Of a stretch of 20,681 bases of DNA, positions 7,434 to 15,496 are shown piece by piece. Made by a program: the position numbers and the translations under genes. Numbering within the stretch: the stretch's first letter is position 1; each line of letters opens with the position of its first letter. The stretch is from RYN-417 sp043743105. GTDB lineage: Bacteria; Patescibacteriota; Saccharimonadia; Saccharimonadales; JACDBH01. Under the pieces are notes generated by a model, which ran no database searches, was not told the origin of the DNA, and was given only the letters and a program-made list of their open reading frames with translations. Where the stretch lies: the NCBI GenBank assembly GCA_043743105.1, contig JAYTXD010000015.1:1-20681 (forward strand), written 5' to 3'.

Positions 7434-8717
7434 ATGCTTGATAAGCTAAAAAGCCTACGCGGTAACGCCAAAACTAAAAGTCCTGCGGTAAATCACATCG
7501 TAGCATTAGACATAGGCACCGAAAATGTCAAAGCACTCATTGGACGCGTAAAAGGAGAAACAATTGAAATTATTGGTGTTGGTCGTGCCCACCAAGAACT
7601 AGCTGATATGCAGGCAGGAGCTATTGCAGATATAGCAGGAGTCGTTAAAAACTGTGACGAGGCGCTGGGCATTGCCGAAAAAATGGCTGGAGTGAGTGTC
7701 CGCGGTACCGTAATAGGTATTGCTGGTGAGTTAGTAAAAGGCACTACAACAACCATTAAATTTACGCGTAAAGATGCCAAAAAACCGCTTGATATGCCTG
7801 AAGTGGAGCGAATTATCAAGCTCGTTCAAGCCCGTGCCGAGGCAAAAGCCAAGCAGCAACTCGCCTGGGAGTTGGGCGGTAAGGATGTTGAAGTCCGCTT
7901 GGTTAACAGCGCACTAGTGAGTATTACTATCGATGGGTACAATGTGAGTAACCCGGTGGGATTCCAGGGCAAAGACGTACTAGTCCAACTTTATACCGCT
8001 TTCGCGCCATTGATACATATTGGTGCGCTTGAGCGTACGGCCCATGAGCTAGACCTAGATTTGCTAGCAGTAGCGGCAGAGCCGTTTGCGGTGGCGCGCA
8101 GCGTTATTGGTAACGACCAAAACGCCAGCATGAGTGCCATTTTAATGGACGTGGGCGGCGGTACAACCGATATTGCCGTTATTAACGAGGGCGGTGTTGA
8201 GGGAACAAAAATGTTTGGTATTGGTGGCCGTTCCTATACCCGCTCAATTGAGCGAGATATGGATGTTGATTTTGATAAGGCAGAAATATTTAAGCTGGGC
8301 ATAGAAAGTCATAAAATACCTGAACATCGCAGGAGGCAGATCCGCGATGCACTTCAAAAGACACTCGACGTCTGGCTTAGTGGCGTCGAACTAGGTCTGG
8401 GAGAATTTACTAAGCTCGATCATTTACCGCATAAGATTTTGTTGTGTGGAGGCGGATCGTCTTTAGACATGCTCATGAGTGAACTCGACTCAACCGACTG
8501 GTATAAGGCATTGCCGTTTACGCGCAAGCCAGAAGTGCAACATATTGAACCCGACCAAGTAGTTGGTATTGTTGACAAAACGGGGGCTGTGACCGACCAT
8601 ACCTTTATAACCGCTATGGGTTTGTTACGAGTTGGCCTTGATACTATCAGTCAACAAAAGCAGGGCCCTGCGAGCGGTTCAATTAAAGAACGAATAAATA
8701 GGTTGTTAAGCGTATGA
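7434..8717 (+). CDS. FtsA/PilM-like actin-fold ATPase (427 aa)
   Basis: The N-terminus has the actin-fold phosphate-1 motif A-L-D-I-G-T-E-N-V-K. An FtsA-type 1C (SHS2) region follows, then the second phosphate motif M-D-V-G-G-G-T-T-D-I-A-V near 238-249 and an adenosine-type L-C-G-G-G-S-S near 344. The last residues (S-I-K-E-R-I-N-R-L-L-S-V) could be an amphipathic membrane-targeting helix, as in FtsA. FtsA anchors FtsZ to the membrane, while PilM plays a similar scaffold role in type IV pilus machines. The next gene starts inside its stop codon (ATGA at 8714-8717) and encodes a membrane protein with a cytosolic domain, so the two probably work together. I cannot decide between cell division and an envelope machine from sequence alone. 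Confidence 0.8.
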   Translation: MLDKLKSLRGNAKTKSPAVNHIVALDIGTENVKALIGRVKGETIEIIGVGRAHQELADMQAGAIADIAGVVKNCDEALGIAEKMAGVSVRGTVIGIAGELVKGTTTTIKFTRKDAKKPLDMPEVERIIKLVQARAEAKAKQQLAWELGGKDVEVRLVNSALVSITIDGYNVSNPVGFQGKDVLVQLYTAFAPLIHIGALERTAHELDLDLLAVAAEPFAVARSVIGNDQNASMSAILMDVGGGTTDIAVINEGGVEGTKMFGIGGRSYTRSIERDMDVDFDKAEIFKLGIESHKIPEHRRRQIRDALQKTLDVWLSGVELGLGEFTKLDHLPHKILLCGGGSSLDMLMSELDSTDWYKALPFTRKPEVQHIEPDQVVGIVDKTGAVTDHTFITAMGLLRVGLDTISQQKQGPASGSIKERINRLLSV

Positions 8718-10462
8718 CAAGCCCACTCAATAGCCCTCTAAGCAACACTGGTAGCGGCAAGCACACCGTTTATATTGATATTGACGACGAAATTACGGCA
8801 ATTATTGAAAAAGTTAAAGCTTCCCCAGAAAAAATAGTAGCGCTTGTGCTACCAAAGCGTGCAACGGTATTGCAAAGTGTCGTTAATATGAAACTTCTTA
8901 AAAAATCAGCACATTCAGCCAAAAAAAGCCTGGTTCTTATTACTTCAGAAGTTGGTCTGCTGCCGCTTGCCAGCGCTATAGGGCTACATGTTGCCAAAAC
9001 TTTGCAAAGCCGCCCTGAAATACCACTACCACCAGATCATGAAGATACTGAGGAATCAGAAATAAGTGAAGTTGATGGTGATGATGAGTCTGACATTGAT
9101 AAAACAAAGTCTGTTGGGGCGCTTTCGGCTGCAGCTAGCGTAGCATATGACGAAACCGAAACAATTGAGCTTGATGATGTTGATATTGAAGATAACGACG
9201 ATGAGACAGACAGCTCAAAGTCTAAAAAGAAGTCCAGTAAGTTTAAGGTCCCTAATTTTGACCGCTTTCGCTTGAGTTTTTTCTTGGCTATATTGGCAGT
9301 AATTCTATTGATTGGTGGCTGGATTCTGGCAGCTGTAGTTTTGCCTGAGGCAACCGTAGTTATTAAAACCGATACCAACACACAAGTTTCGAATATTAAC
9401 TTTACGGCAAGCACTGCTGCAAAAGATTTAATTATTGACCAAGCCATGGTGCCTGCCGTGCAAAAAGAAGTTAAAAAAACCGATACTGAAAAAGCTACCC
9501 CAACGGGCAAAAAAGACAATGGCACAAAAGCTACCGGAACTATGACAGTTTTTAACTGCACAGATAACGACGTGAACGTTCCTGCTAGTACGACTTTTTC
9601 CAGTTCTAGCCTTTCGTATGTAAGTGACAGCACGGTTCTCGTACCAAGCAGTGATTTTTTTAGTGCAGCAAATGGGGGAGGATGTAAGAAGAACCATAGT
9701 GCCACAGTCGCGGTAACTGCTGTGAACGGTGGTACTGGCTATAACCAGGATGCGGGGCATAATTATACTTCTAACTTCTCAAGTACTGTAACCGGAACAG
9801 GCTCCGTGATGACTGGAGGTACGACAAATGTGGTGACAATAGTAAGCCAGGCTGATGTTGATGGGGCTGCTTCTAAAATGAAAACACGTCAGAATGCTTC
9901 GGCCGAAACGGACCTTGCTCAAGCACTGTTAGCTGACAGCCTCAGAGGTTTGGACGAAACCAAGACAGTGAGTGAACCCGTTATTACCTCAACCCCTGCA
10001 GTTGGCGCAGAAGCAACAGGTGAGATTACGGTTACTTCAGTCACAACCTATACTATCTTAGGTGTTAAGTCAGACTTTTTAAATCAACTCATCAAAAAAG
10101 ACGTGTCGACAAAAATGGATACATCAAAAGAAGGAATTTTGGACAATGGGCTTGGTGCGGCGGTGATTAGGATTATAGCTCGAAAAAATCCTACGGATGT
10201 ACAGATGAGCCTTAAATCAATTGTTGTGTCGGGCCCTATTTTGGACGCAAATGCCATTAAAGAGCAGATTCGCGGCAAAAAGAGTGGTGATGCCATGAGC
10301 CTTATTAAGTCCAAGCCAGGCGTTAAAGACGTTGAGATATCATACAAACCATTTTGGGTGCTTTCAACGCCAAAGGCAGCCAAGCATATTACCGTTACCA
10401 TTCAGAAACCTGTCGTAAAACCTGCTGTAGAAAGTAGTACTGCCAATGACTCCAACCCCTAG
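8714..10462 (+). CDS. Membrane protein with baseplate-J-like extracellular domain (582 aa)
   Basis: Residues 1-105 form a compact alpha/beta cytosolic domain with V-A-L-V-L-P-K-R-A near 42-50. Residues 108-170 are a very acidic linker, then basic residues and one membrane helix at about 188-210. The large outer part contains G-T-M-T-V-F-N and V-P-A-S-T-T-F-S-S with a later T-A-V-N-G-G-T-G-Y, the strand pattern of baseplate J/gp47-like domains in CPR proteins. One cysteine pair lies in this part. The start overlaps the previous stop by four bases, and the end overlaps ruvX by 17. A role as the membrane partner of the actin-like ATPase is likely, but its exact function is unknown. Antisense ORFs over this gene are shadows caused by its biased codon use. 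Confidence 0.8.
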   Translation: MTSPLNSPLSNTGSGKHTVYIDIDDEITAIIEKVKASPEKIVALVLPKRATVLQSVVNMKLLKKSAHSAKKSLVLITSEVGLLPLASAIGLHVAKTLQSRPEIPLPPDHEDTEESEISEVDGDDESDIDKTKSVGALSAAASVAYDETETIELDDVDIEDNDDETDSSKSKKKSSKFKVPNFDRFRLSFFLAILAVILLIGGWILAAVVLPEATVVIKTDTNTQVSNINFTASTAAKDLIIDQAMVPAVQKEVKKTDTEKATPTGKKDNGTKATGTMTVFNCTDNDVNVPASTTFSSSSLSYVSDSTVLVPSSDFFSAANGGGCKKNHSATVAVTAVNGGTGYNQDAGHNYTSNFSSTVTGTGSVMTGGTTNVVTIVSQADVDGAASKMKTRQNASAETDLAQALLADSLRGLDETKTVSEPVITSTPAVGAEATGEITVTSVTTYTILGVKSDFLNQLIKKDVSTKMDTSKEGILDNGLGAAVIRIIARKNPTDVQMSLKSIVVSGPILDANAIKEQIRGKKSGDAMSLIKSKPGVKDVEISYKPFWVLSTPKAAKHITVTIQKPVVKPAVESSTANDSNP

Positions 10463-10877
10463 TATCATGAGCCTTGATGTAGGTAGCCGTCGAATCGGCG
10501 TTGCTATCGCAAGCCAACAAGCGCGAATTGCCCAGCCACTGCTGACGATTGACCGCCTGAAGCATCCTGACGCCATTGCAAAGATACTGATGGTATTTGA
10601 GCAATATGCCGTAGACACTATTATTGTGGGGCTACCACGTGACATGGAGAGCCAAGAAACTGCACAAACAGCATCGGCGCGTGCCTTTGCCGCCGATCTA
10701 GAAAAGGCCAGCGGGTTAGCGCTACATCTTCAGGACGAGGCCGCTACATCAATCAAAGCCGAAGACGAACTTAAGAGCCGCAATAAACCATATCAAAAAG
10801 GCGATATAGACAAGCTTGCCGCCGCCATTATTTTAAGTGACTGGTTAGCAGAAAACGTAGTGGAGAAGAAATCATGA
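10446..10877 (+). CDS. ruvX: Putative pre-16S rRNA nuclease / Holliday junction resolvase YqgF
   Basis: YqgF has an RNase H fold and is tied to pre-16S rRNA 5' processing; resolvase activity has also been proposed. The motifs are S-L-D-V-G-S-R-R-I-G-V-A (D11), I-I-V-G-L-P (59-64), Q-D-E-A-A-T-S (D97, E98) and D-I-D-K-L-A-A-A-I-I-L (D122). All acidic residues remain, but the usual arginine in the D-E-R segment is alanine here. Length (143) is typical. The first ATG at 10446 overlaps the upstream gene by 17 bases; an ATG at 10467 begins closer to the conserved motif and is a possible start. mltG overlaps its stop by four bases, as in many bacteria where these two genes are neighbours. Confidence 0.9.
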   Translation: MTPTPSIMSLDVGSRRIGVAIASQQARIAQPLLTIDRLKHPDAIAKILMVFEQYAVDTIIVGLPRDMESQETAQTASARAFAADLEKASGLALHLQDEAATSIKAEDELKSRNKPYQKGDIDKLAAAIILSDWLAENVVEKKS

Positions 10878-11947
10878 AATCATATAAAAGTAGTAAGCTA
10901 GCCACACGTCGTTGGCATAGGGTAGTCGGCACCATACTGCTTGTGGCGATTATACTTGCTGGTGGTGTTTTGTTTACAGTTCGAAGAGTCTATACCCAAA
11001 ACCTTAAACCAGTAACACCTGGCGCACACACAGAAGTAGTTGTAGCCATACCATCAGGCACATCGCTGGTTGAAATTTCTAAAATACTCAAGGCAAAAAA
11101 GGCAATTCGTGCCGACTGGGCATTTGTGCAGTATGTCCGTAGTCAGGAGCTTACCGATAAGCTCAAAGCGGGCACGTATCGCTTATATAGTGACGAGACG
11201 ACCCAGGACATTACCAAGGACCTAGCCGAAGCAAAAGTGGCGGTAGATCTATTTACTATTTTGCCAGGCCAACGACTTGACCAACTAAAACAGTCATTTT
11301 TAGACGGCGGTTTTAGCGCCGATGCCGTAGCTAAAGCATTTAATCCTGCCACATATGCTGGTAATGCTGCTTTGGTAGATAAGCCTGCAGGAGCAAGCTT
11401 GGAAGGGTATTTATACCCCGACTCGTTCCAAAGAACTGCCGATACCAACCCAACAACCATTGTGGAAGCGTCCTTAAACGAAATGGCAAGCTACTTAACA
11501 GCTGACCGACGTGCTGCATATGCTGCAGAGAACCTTTCGGTCTTTCAGGCCATTACGCTAGCTTCGGTAGTAGAGCGTGAAGTTGCCAGCCAAGAAGACC
11601 GCGCTACAGCAGCCCAAGTCTTTTTAACCCGCATCAAGCAGGGCATGCGTTTGCAATCTGATGTTACTGTTATATATGGCATGGCAGTATCAGGTAAATA
11701 TACGGGTATTGTCGACACGAGCTTTTTGTCGCCATACAACACATTTACGAGGGATGGTTTGCCTGTTGGTCCAATCTCTAACATCACCAAAAGTGGTTTG
11801 CAGGCAGTAGCGCAACCGTCTAATACCGACTATCTTTATTTTGTAGCAGGCGACGGATCAGACTACGGCAAAACATATTTTTCAAAAACCCTTGCTGAAC
11901 ACCAGGCAGCGGTTACTGCGCATTGTAAAACATGTTCTCAACAGTAA
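10874..11947 (+). CDS. mltG: Endolytic peptidoglycan transglycosylase MltG
   Basis: MltG is a membrane-bound lytic transglycosylase that cuts nascent glycan strands and helps set their length. A basic N-terminus leads into one membrane helix at about 18-35. A LysM-like region follows, then the YceG core: L-E-G-Y-L-Y-P-D-S-F at 177-185, the catalytic glutamate in A-S-V-V-E-R-E-V (E234), and R-L-Q-S-D-V-T-V-I-Y-G at 259-269. The C-terminal part has Y-L-Y-F-V-A and F-S-K-T-L-A-E-H. Two cysteines near the end (A-H-C-K-T-C-S) could form a disulfide. It is the last gene of the overlapping operon (ATGA at 10874-10877). Confidence 0.95.
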   Translation: MKSYKSSKLATRRWHRVVGTILLVAIILAGGVLFTVRRVYTQNLKPVTPGAHTEVVVAIPSGTSLVEISKILKAKKAIRADWAFVQYVRSQELTDKLKAGTYRLYSDETTQDITKDLAEAKVAVDLFTILPGQRLDQLKQSFLDGGFSADAVAKAFNPATYAGNAALVDKPAGASLEGYLYPDSFQRTADTNPTTIVEASLNEMASYLTADRRAAYAAENLSVFQAITLASVVEREVASQEDRATAAQVFLTRIKQGMRLQSDVTVIYGMAVSGKYTGIVDTSFLSPYNTFTRDGLPVGPISNITKSGLQAVAQPSNTDYLYFVAGDGSDYGKTYFSKTLAEHQAAVTAHCKTCSQQ

Positions 11948-12021
11948 AACGTGTAATTAATCTATAAAAATGGGCAAAAAAGGCACTATTTAGGCAACCT
12001 ATTCCTAACAGGGGTAGAATA

Positions 12022-12027
12022 TATAAT
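12022..12027 (+). promoter_or_regulatory. -10 box (TATAAT) before the LysM-CHAP gene
   Basis: A perfect TATAAT ends nine bases before the GTG at 12037, with a second TAGAAT just upstream (12015-12020). No TGn is present. Transcription should begin near 12034, giving either a leaderless GTG start or a long 5' leader. The gap from 11948 holds nothing else clear. Confidence 0.5.
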
Positions 12028-12033
12028 ATAACA

Positions 12034-12168
12034 GAGGTGGCTTGGTACCTCAGGCACTTGACCGTACGCGGCTGGCTTGGTACAATTTTTTTTGCAACTT
12101 GGCGTTTTTTAATCTGTTACACAGACTTAAAAACAACACGTTGCAAGATCATTAACGAGGAGCAAGCT
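12034..12168 (+). promoter_or_regulatory. Structured 5' leader of the LysM-CHAP gene
   Basis: This stretch is open in the gene's frame but looks non-coding. GGCTTGGTAC occurs twice (12039-12048 and 12074-12083). GAGGT at 12034 can pair with ACCTC at 12047. A 7-base stem (12092-12098 with 12140-12146) encloses a long hairpin (12104-12117 with 12121-12134, two mismatches). Runs of T follow the second repeat. A strong GAGGAG ribosome site lies at 12157-12162, just after the structure. It does not match a riboswitch class that I can name. Confidence 0.45.
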
Positions 12169-13317
12169 ATTCGTAGTCTTACCCGTTTGACTGAATCACC
12201 TTCTGATTTGTCCGGTTCAGCCATTTCAATGAAAAATAAGGCATCTCGCGCCATAAAGTCCAAGCGTAATAGGAAACGCTTAGTTCGCTATGGCCTGCTA
12301 CTCGGAAACCTTATGGTTGTGGCTATTGCTGCTGTTTTGGTACTCCATAACCCTAACGACAAGTCCTTGCAACGTAGTAATGCCAGTATCGTTGACTCGC
12401 AAGCCACTAATCCACTTGACACGCTATCGGCTGCGGACATTGCAGTCACCGCTGCACGTATGACCAACCTAGCCGAAACAACGTCAGTTACAAATTTAGC
12501 CCAGTCGGTGGCAGCAGATCTTAATACCCGTGTTGTGGAGTATGCCGTAGTTCCTAAGCCAGTTATTTTAAGCTCAGTTATAAAAACAAAGGCTGACATC
12601 AAGGACTACACTGTGCAAAACGGGGACACGTTAGGTGATCTTGCTGCCAAGTTTGGAGTTACAAGCGACAGTATTAAGTGGTCTAATGGCCTAACGGGGT
12701 TAGTATTGCGCCCTGGGGCCGTCCTCGTTATTCCTCCAGTAGAGGGCGTTGTTTATACTGTTAAGGCTGGCGATACGGCCGATACATTAGCATCCAAGTA
12801 TAGCGCTAATAAAGATCAAATTATCGCATTTAACGACGCAGAAGTCTCTGGCCTAAAGCTCAACGATCGTATTGTTATTCCTGGCGGCAGCATAGCCCCT
12901 CCGGCTCCTGTAACTACCTATTATGGTAGAGGTGGTTATGGCGGTGCTACCGTTACGGCGATCTATAGTGGCAATGGTTATGACTACGGTTGGTGCACCT
13001 GGTATGTGTCTAATCGACGTGCCGAAATTGGCCGCCCAGTACCAAACAACCTCGGTAACGCCAATAGTTGGTTTGTAATCGCACTGCGCGCTAATTTGCC
13101 TACAGGTAATGAGCAGCAGGTGGGCGCTGTAGCCGTAAACCAAGGCGGTAATCACGTATCTGTTGTTGAACAGCTTAATGATGATGGTAGCTTTTGGATC
13201 TCTGAAATGAACGCGAGTGGTCAGCGCAGTATTACCGACACTTCGTCTGCTGGTGGCTGGGGTAGGATCGATTTTCGGTTAGTATCGTCTGCTGGTTCGC
13301 TCAAATTTATCTACTAG
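12037..13317 (+). CDS. LysM-CHAP peptidoglycan hydrolase
   Basis: The exported part has two LysM repeats that bind peptidoglycan (Y-T-V-Q-N-G-D-T-L near residue 192 and Y-T-V-K-A-G-D-T near 241, numbered from the GTG). A glycine-rich linker and a C-terminal CHAP amidase/endopeptidase domain follow. The CHAP catalytic residues are visible: cysteine in W-C-T-W-Y, histidine in G-N-H-V-S-V-V-E and asparagine in E-M-N-A. A membrane helix (R-Y-G-L-L-L-G-N-L-M-V-V-A-I-A-A-V-L-V-L) acts as signal or anchor. The start is uncertain. GTG at 12037 gives 426 residues but an odd N-terminus. ATT at 12169 follows GAGGAG with a 6-base spacer, and ATG at 12229 has no ribosome site. I favour a start downstream of the structured leader. 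The enzyme likely trims or splits cell wall. Confidence 0.85.
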   Translation: MAWYLRHLTVRGWLGTIFFATWRFLICYTDLKTTRCKIINEEQAIRSLTRLTESPSDLSGSAISMKNKASRAIKSKRNRKRLVRYGLLLGNLMVVAIAAVLVLHNPNDKSLQRSNASIVDSQATNPLDTLSAADIAVTAARMTNLAETTSVTNLAQSVAADLNTRVVEYAVVPKPVILSSVIKTKADIKDYTVQNGDTLGDLAAKFGVTSDSIKWSNGLTGLVLRPGAVLVIPPVEGVVYTVKAGDTADTLASKYSANKDQIIAFNDAEVSGLKLNDRIVIPGGSIAPPAPVTTYYGRGGYGGATVTAIYSGNGYDYGWCTWYVSNRRAEIGRPVPNNLGNANSWFVIALRANLPTGNEQQVGAVAVNQGGNHVSVVEQLNDDGSFWISEMNASGQRSITDTSSAGGWGRIDFRLVSSAGSLKFIY

Positions 13318-13376
13318 TAGGCTCGCCCTCATATGAGCGCATCTGACAAGGTGTAGTTTTTTTGACAATTTTAAGG

Positions 13377-13382
13377 TATAAT
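13377..13382 (+). promoter_or_regulatory. -10 box (TATAAT) of obgE
   Basis: TATAAT at 13377-13382 would start a transcript near 13389 with a leader of about 36 bases. An AAAGG ribosome site at 13411-13415 precedes the ATG at 13425. This is one of the few genes here with a conventional leader. The palindrome CTCATATGAG at 13328-13337, in the gap after the upstream stop, may help end transcription, but its T run comes about 18 bases later. Confidence 0.55.
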
Positions 13383-13424
13383 TACATAAGAATTTTCTAG
13401 CAGGTAAATAAAAGGCTTATAAAC

Positions 13425-14699
13425 ATGTTTGTTGATAGAGTAAATGTTGGTATTGAAGCAGGCAATGGCGGTAATGGCTACGTTAGCTTTAGACAAGAAA
13501 AATTTATTGACCGAGGCGGCCCTGATGGTGGCGACGGTGGCAAGGGCGGCAGTGTTGTATTGGTTGCTTCTCGAAACCAAAACACACTAGCGAACTTTAG
13601 GTTTCAGCGGGCACTCAAAGCTCCGGATGGCGAAGGTGGTTTTAAACAGCGTATGCACGGCAAGAGCGGCCAAGACCTGAAAGTCCCGATTCCTGTCGGT
13701 ACAGTCGTTCTGACTGAGGACGGAATTGAGCTTGCGGATCTTAACGAAGATGGCCAAGAATTTGTCGTAGCTGCTGGGGGTAAGGGCGGTTTTGGTAACG
13801 CTCACTTTGTCAGCTCGGTTCGCCAGGCACCAAAAGTTGCAGAGCGCGGTGAAGCGGGTGACAGGCTGAACGCGGTATTTGAACTACGGATGATCGCTGA
13901 CGTTGGCCTCGTAGGGCTTCCGAATGCTGGGAAGTCAACGCTACTCAGTGTTATCAGCAACGCTAAGCCCGAAATAGCTAATTATCCATTTACGACCCTT
14001 ACGCCGAATCTTGGAGTTGTTGATGTAGATAAAGGCACTTCAATGCTGATTGCTGATATTCCGGGATTAATAGAAGGTGCGAGCGAAGGTAAAGGCCTGG
14101 GAGACGAATTTTTGCGGCATGTCGAGCGCACGAAAGTACTGATCCATTTGATAGATGCTTATCAAGACGATATCCCGGCAGCTTATAATACGATCCAAAA
14201 AGAATTGCATGATTATAAAAATGATCTGAGCGGTAAGCCGCAAGTTGTGGTGATTACTAAAATCGAAGGCCTGGATGATGAGATTGTTGCTGACCTATTA
14301 AAAAGCCTTAAAAAACTAGTCTCAAAAGGCACGCCGCTGATGTCAATCTCTGCACAGAGTGGCCAGGGAATCAAGGAACTGTTATATGCTGTCAAAAAAC
14401 AAGTAACGGCAATTGAAAAAGGTGAAAAAGAAGCCAAAGACGCCGAGGACGACACACCGGTGTATCGTTTGCAGCCAACTGAAACGAGTTTTAGGGTCAC
14501 GAATCATGGTAGTTACTTTACTGTAACGGGACACCGCATTGAAAAATTTGCTTCACGGACTCATTTTGATGACGAAGACGGCGAGCGTCGTCTCAAAGAC
14601 ATCATGAAAAAGATGGGCATTTTGCGCGAGCTAGAACGCCAAGGCATCATACCTGGTCAAAAAGTCATCATCGGCAGCTACGGCGACATCGAATATTAG
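13425..14699 (+). CDS. obgE: GTPase Obg (ribosome assembly)
   Basis: Obg binds the 50S subunit and couples ribosome assembly to nucleotide levels. The glycine-rich Obg fold fills residues 1-158 (N-G-G-N-G and G-G-P-D-G-G-D-G-G-K-G-G early on). The G domain shows G1 G-L-P-N-A-G-K-S-T at 164-172, G2 around T191, G3 D-I-P-G-L at 211-215 and G5 I-S-A-Q-S-G. The G4 segment reads I-T-K-I-E-G instead of N-K-x-D, which is unusual. A C-terminal OCT domain spans about 345-424. Length is normal. The gene has a conventional ribosome site. The region 14700-14768 after it shows no clear terminator. Confidence 0.95.
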   Translation: MFVDRVNVGIEAGNGGNGYVSFRQEKFIDRGGPDGGDGGKGGSVVLVASRNQNTLANFRFQRALKAPDGEGGFKQRMHGKSGQDLKVPIPVGTVVLTEDGIELADLNEDGQEFVVAAGGKGGFGNAHFVSSVRQAPKVAERGEAGDRLNAVFELRMIADVGLVGLPNAGKSTLLSVISNAKPEIANYPFTTLTPNLGVVDVDKGTSMLIADIPGLIEGASEGKGLGDEFLRHVERTKVLIHLIDAYQDDIPAAYNTIQKELHDYKNDLSGKPQVVVITKIEGLDDEIVADLLKSLKKLVSKGTPLMSISAQSGQGIKELLYAVKKQVTAIEKGEKEAKDAEDDTPVYRLQPTETSFRVTNHGSYFTVTGHRIEKFASRTHFDDEDGERRLKDIMKKMGILRELERQGIIPGQKVIIGSYGDIEY

Positions 14700-14814
14700 T
14701 TTATTAGTTCAGGCTATTTTTAACGAAAGTAGGCTATCATCTGTTCTTTCTTCGAGCGTAGCTGCAAGTGTATAACAATAAGAACTGTTCTTATACAGAT
14801 AACAATAATGTGAA

Positions 14815-15429
14815 TTAATAGTCTACTAGACAAGCTTTTATATTCTCGATCTGTGATTTATTTGTTTGGTAGTCATTTAAAAATTTCAAATATTCGTTAG
14901 GGCTATTAAATTCTTTTAAAACCTCGTATTTATTTAGCCAGGTAACCTCACGATTATCTAAGTAAAAGTTAATACTTGAATATTTGTAATAGTGCCAGTA
15001 ACGAGGATTCATATGAATATACCTGCTGATATGTATATTGTAAGCATCGTCGGTAATACGATTAGATTTATAGCGGCTCTCATATAAAGACCCTGTCCGC
15101 TTATATTTTCGATTAAAGTAACGGCTGTAACTTGTCATAATCCCACGCATAAGCATGCTCAAGCTTCCTGCATTGATCTGGTGTATATACATATGGAAAT
15201 GATTCGACATAAGACAATAGGCTAATAACTCTATATCATTATGTAAGTGCGGGTAATCTTCGCCCTGCTTCCTTGGAGTGGGGCTATCTGACAGATAACG
15301 AGCAAATAAAGAAATGAAGAACTTGAAGTCCGCATCATCGTAAAATATTCGCTGCTTGCTGGCTCCACGTGCGTATACGTGGTAGAAAGAATTATCAACA
15401 TCGAATCTAGTTGTGTTGCGTGACGGCAT
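14815..15429 (-). CDS. REP-associated tyrosine transposase-like protein (Y1_Tnp, RAYT)
   Basis: This 204-residue protein has the Y1 transposase layout. The HUH metal-binding motif is H77-F-H79 in C-L-M-S-N-H-F-H-M, followed by the RAYT box G-S-L-Y-E-S-R-Y-K-S at 113-122. The helix S-R-Y-I-H-M-N-P-R at 135-143 probably holds the catalytic tyrosine (Y137, or Y130 just before it). Such enzymes nick single-stranded DNA at hairpins and form a 5' phosphotyrosine link. The stop codon lies inside the left direct repeat, and the gene starts just beside the 55-base palindrome. The gene appears intact, so the element may still be active or domesticated. Confidence 0.9.
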   Translation of the reverse strand: MPSRNTTRFDVDNSFYHVYARGASKQRIFYDDADFKFFISLFARYLSDSPTPRKQGEDYPHLHNDIELLAYCLMSNHFHMYIHQINAGSLSMLMRGIMTSYSRYFNRKYKRTGSLYESRYKSNRITDDAYNIHISRYIHMNPRYWHYYKYSSINFYLDNREVTWLNKYEVLKEFNSPNEYLKFLNDYQTNKSQIENIKACLVDY

Positions 15430-15435
15430 ATAGCC

Positions 15436-15444
15436 AGGATATCA
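15436..15444 (-). promoter_or_regulatory. Possible extended -10 (TGa-TATCCT) of the transposase gene
   Basis: Read on the minus strand, TGA plus TATCCT ends six bases before the start at 15429, and its TG lies at the edge of the palindrome. The geometry resembles other leaderless genes here, but the box is weak. Confidence 0.35.
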
Positions 15445-15496
15445 CATTCCCCCCATCTGTTTAAGAACTGTTCTTAAACAGATGGGGGGAATGTGA
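15442..15496. repeat. Perfect 55-base palindrome at the right end of the RAYT element
   Basis: Arms of 27 bases (15442-15468 and 15470-15496) are exact reverse complements around a single central T at 15469. Each arm carries a run of six C or G. As single-stranded DNA it would fold into a very stable hairpin, the usual substrate for a RAYT/IS200 enzyme. It separates two divergent genes and may also act as a terminator or insulator. Confidence 0.9.

Noticed and set aside
9037..9705. A 222-codon minus-strand ORF
   Set aside because: It is antisense to the baseplate-J-like gene and is rich in serine and valine, as expected for the complement of its acidic and repeat-rich coding sequence.
13362..13367. 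TTGACA as the -35 box of obgE
   Set aside because: It lies only nine bases before the TATAAT at 13377, too close for a normal -35/-10 pair, and no -10 lies at the correct distance.
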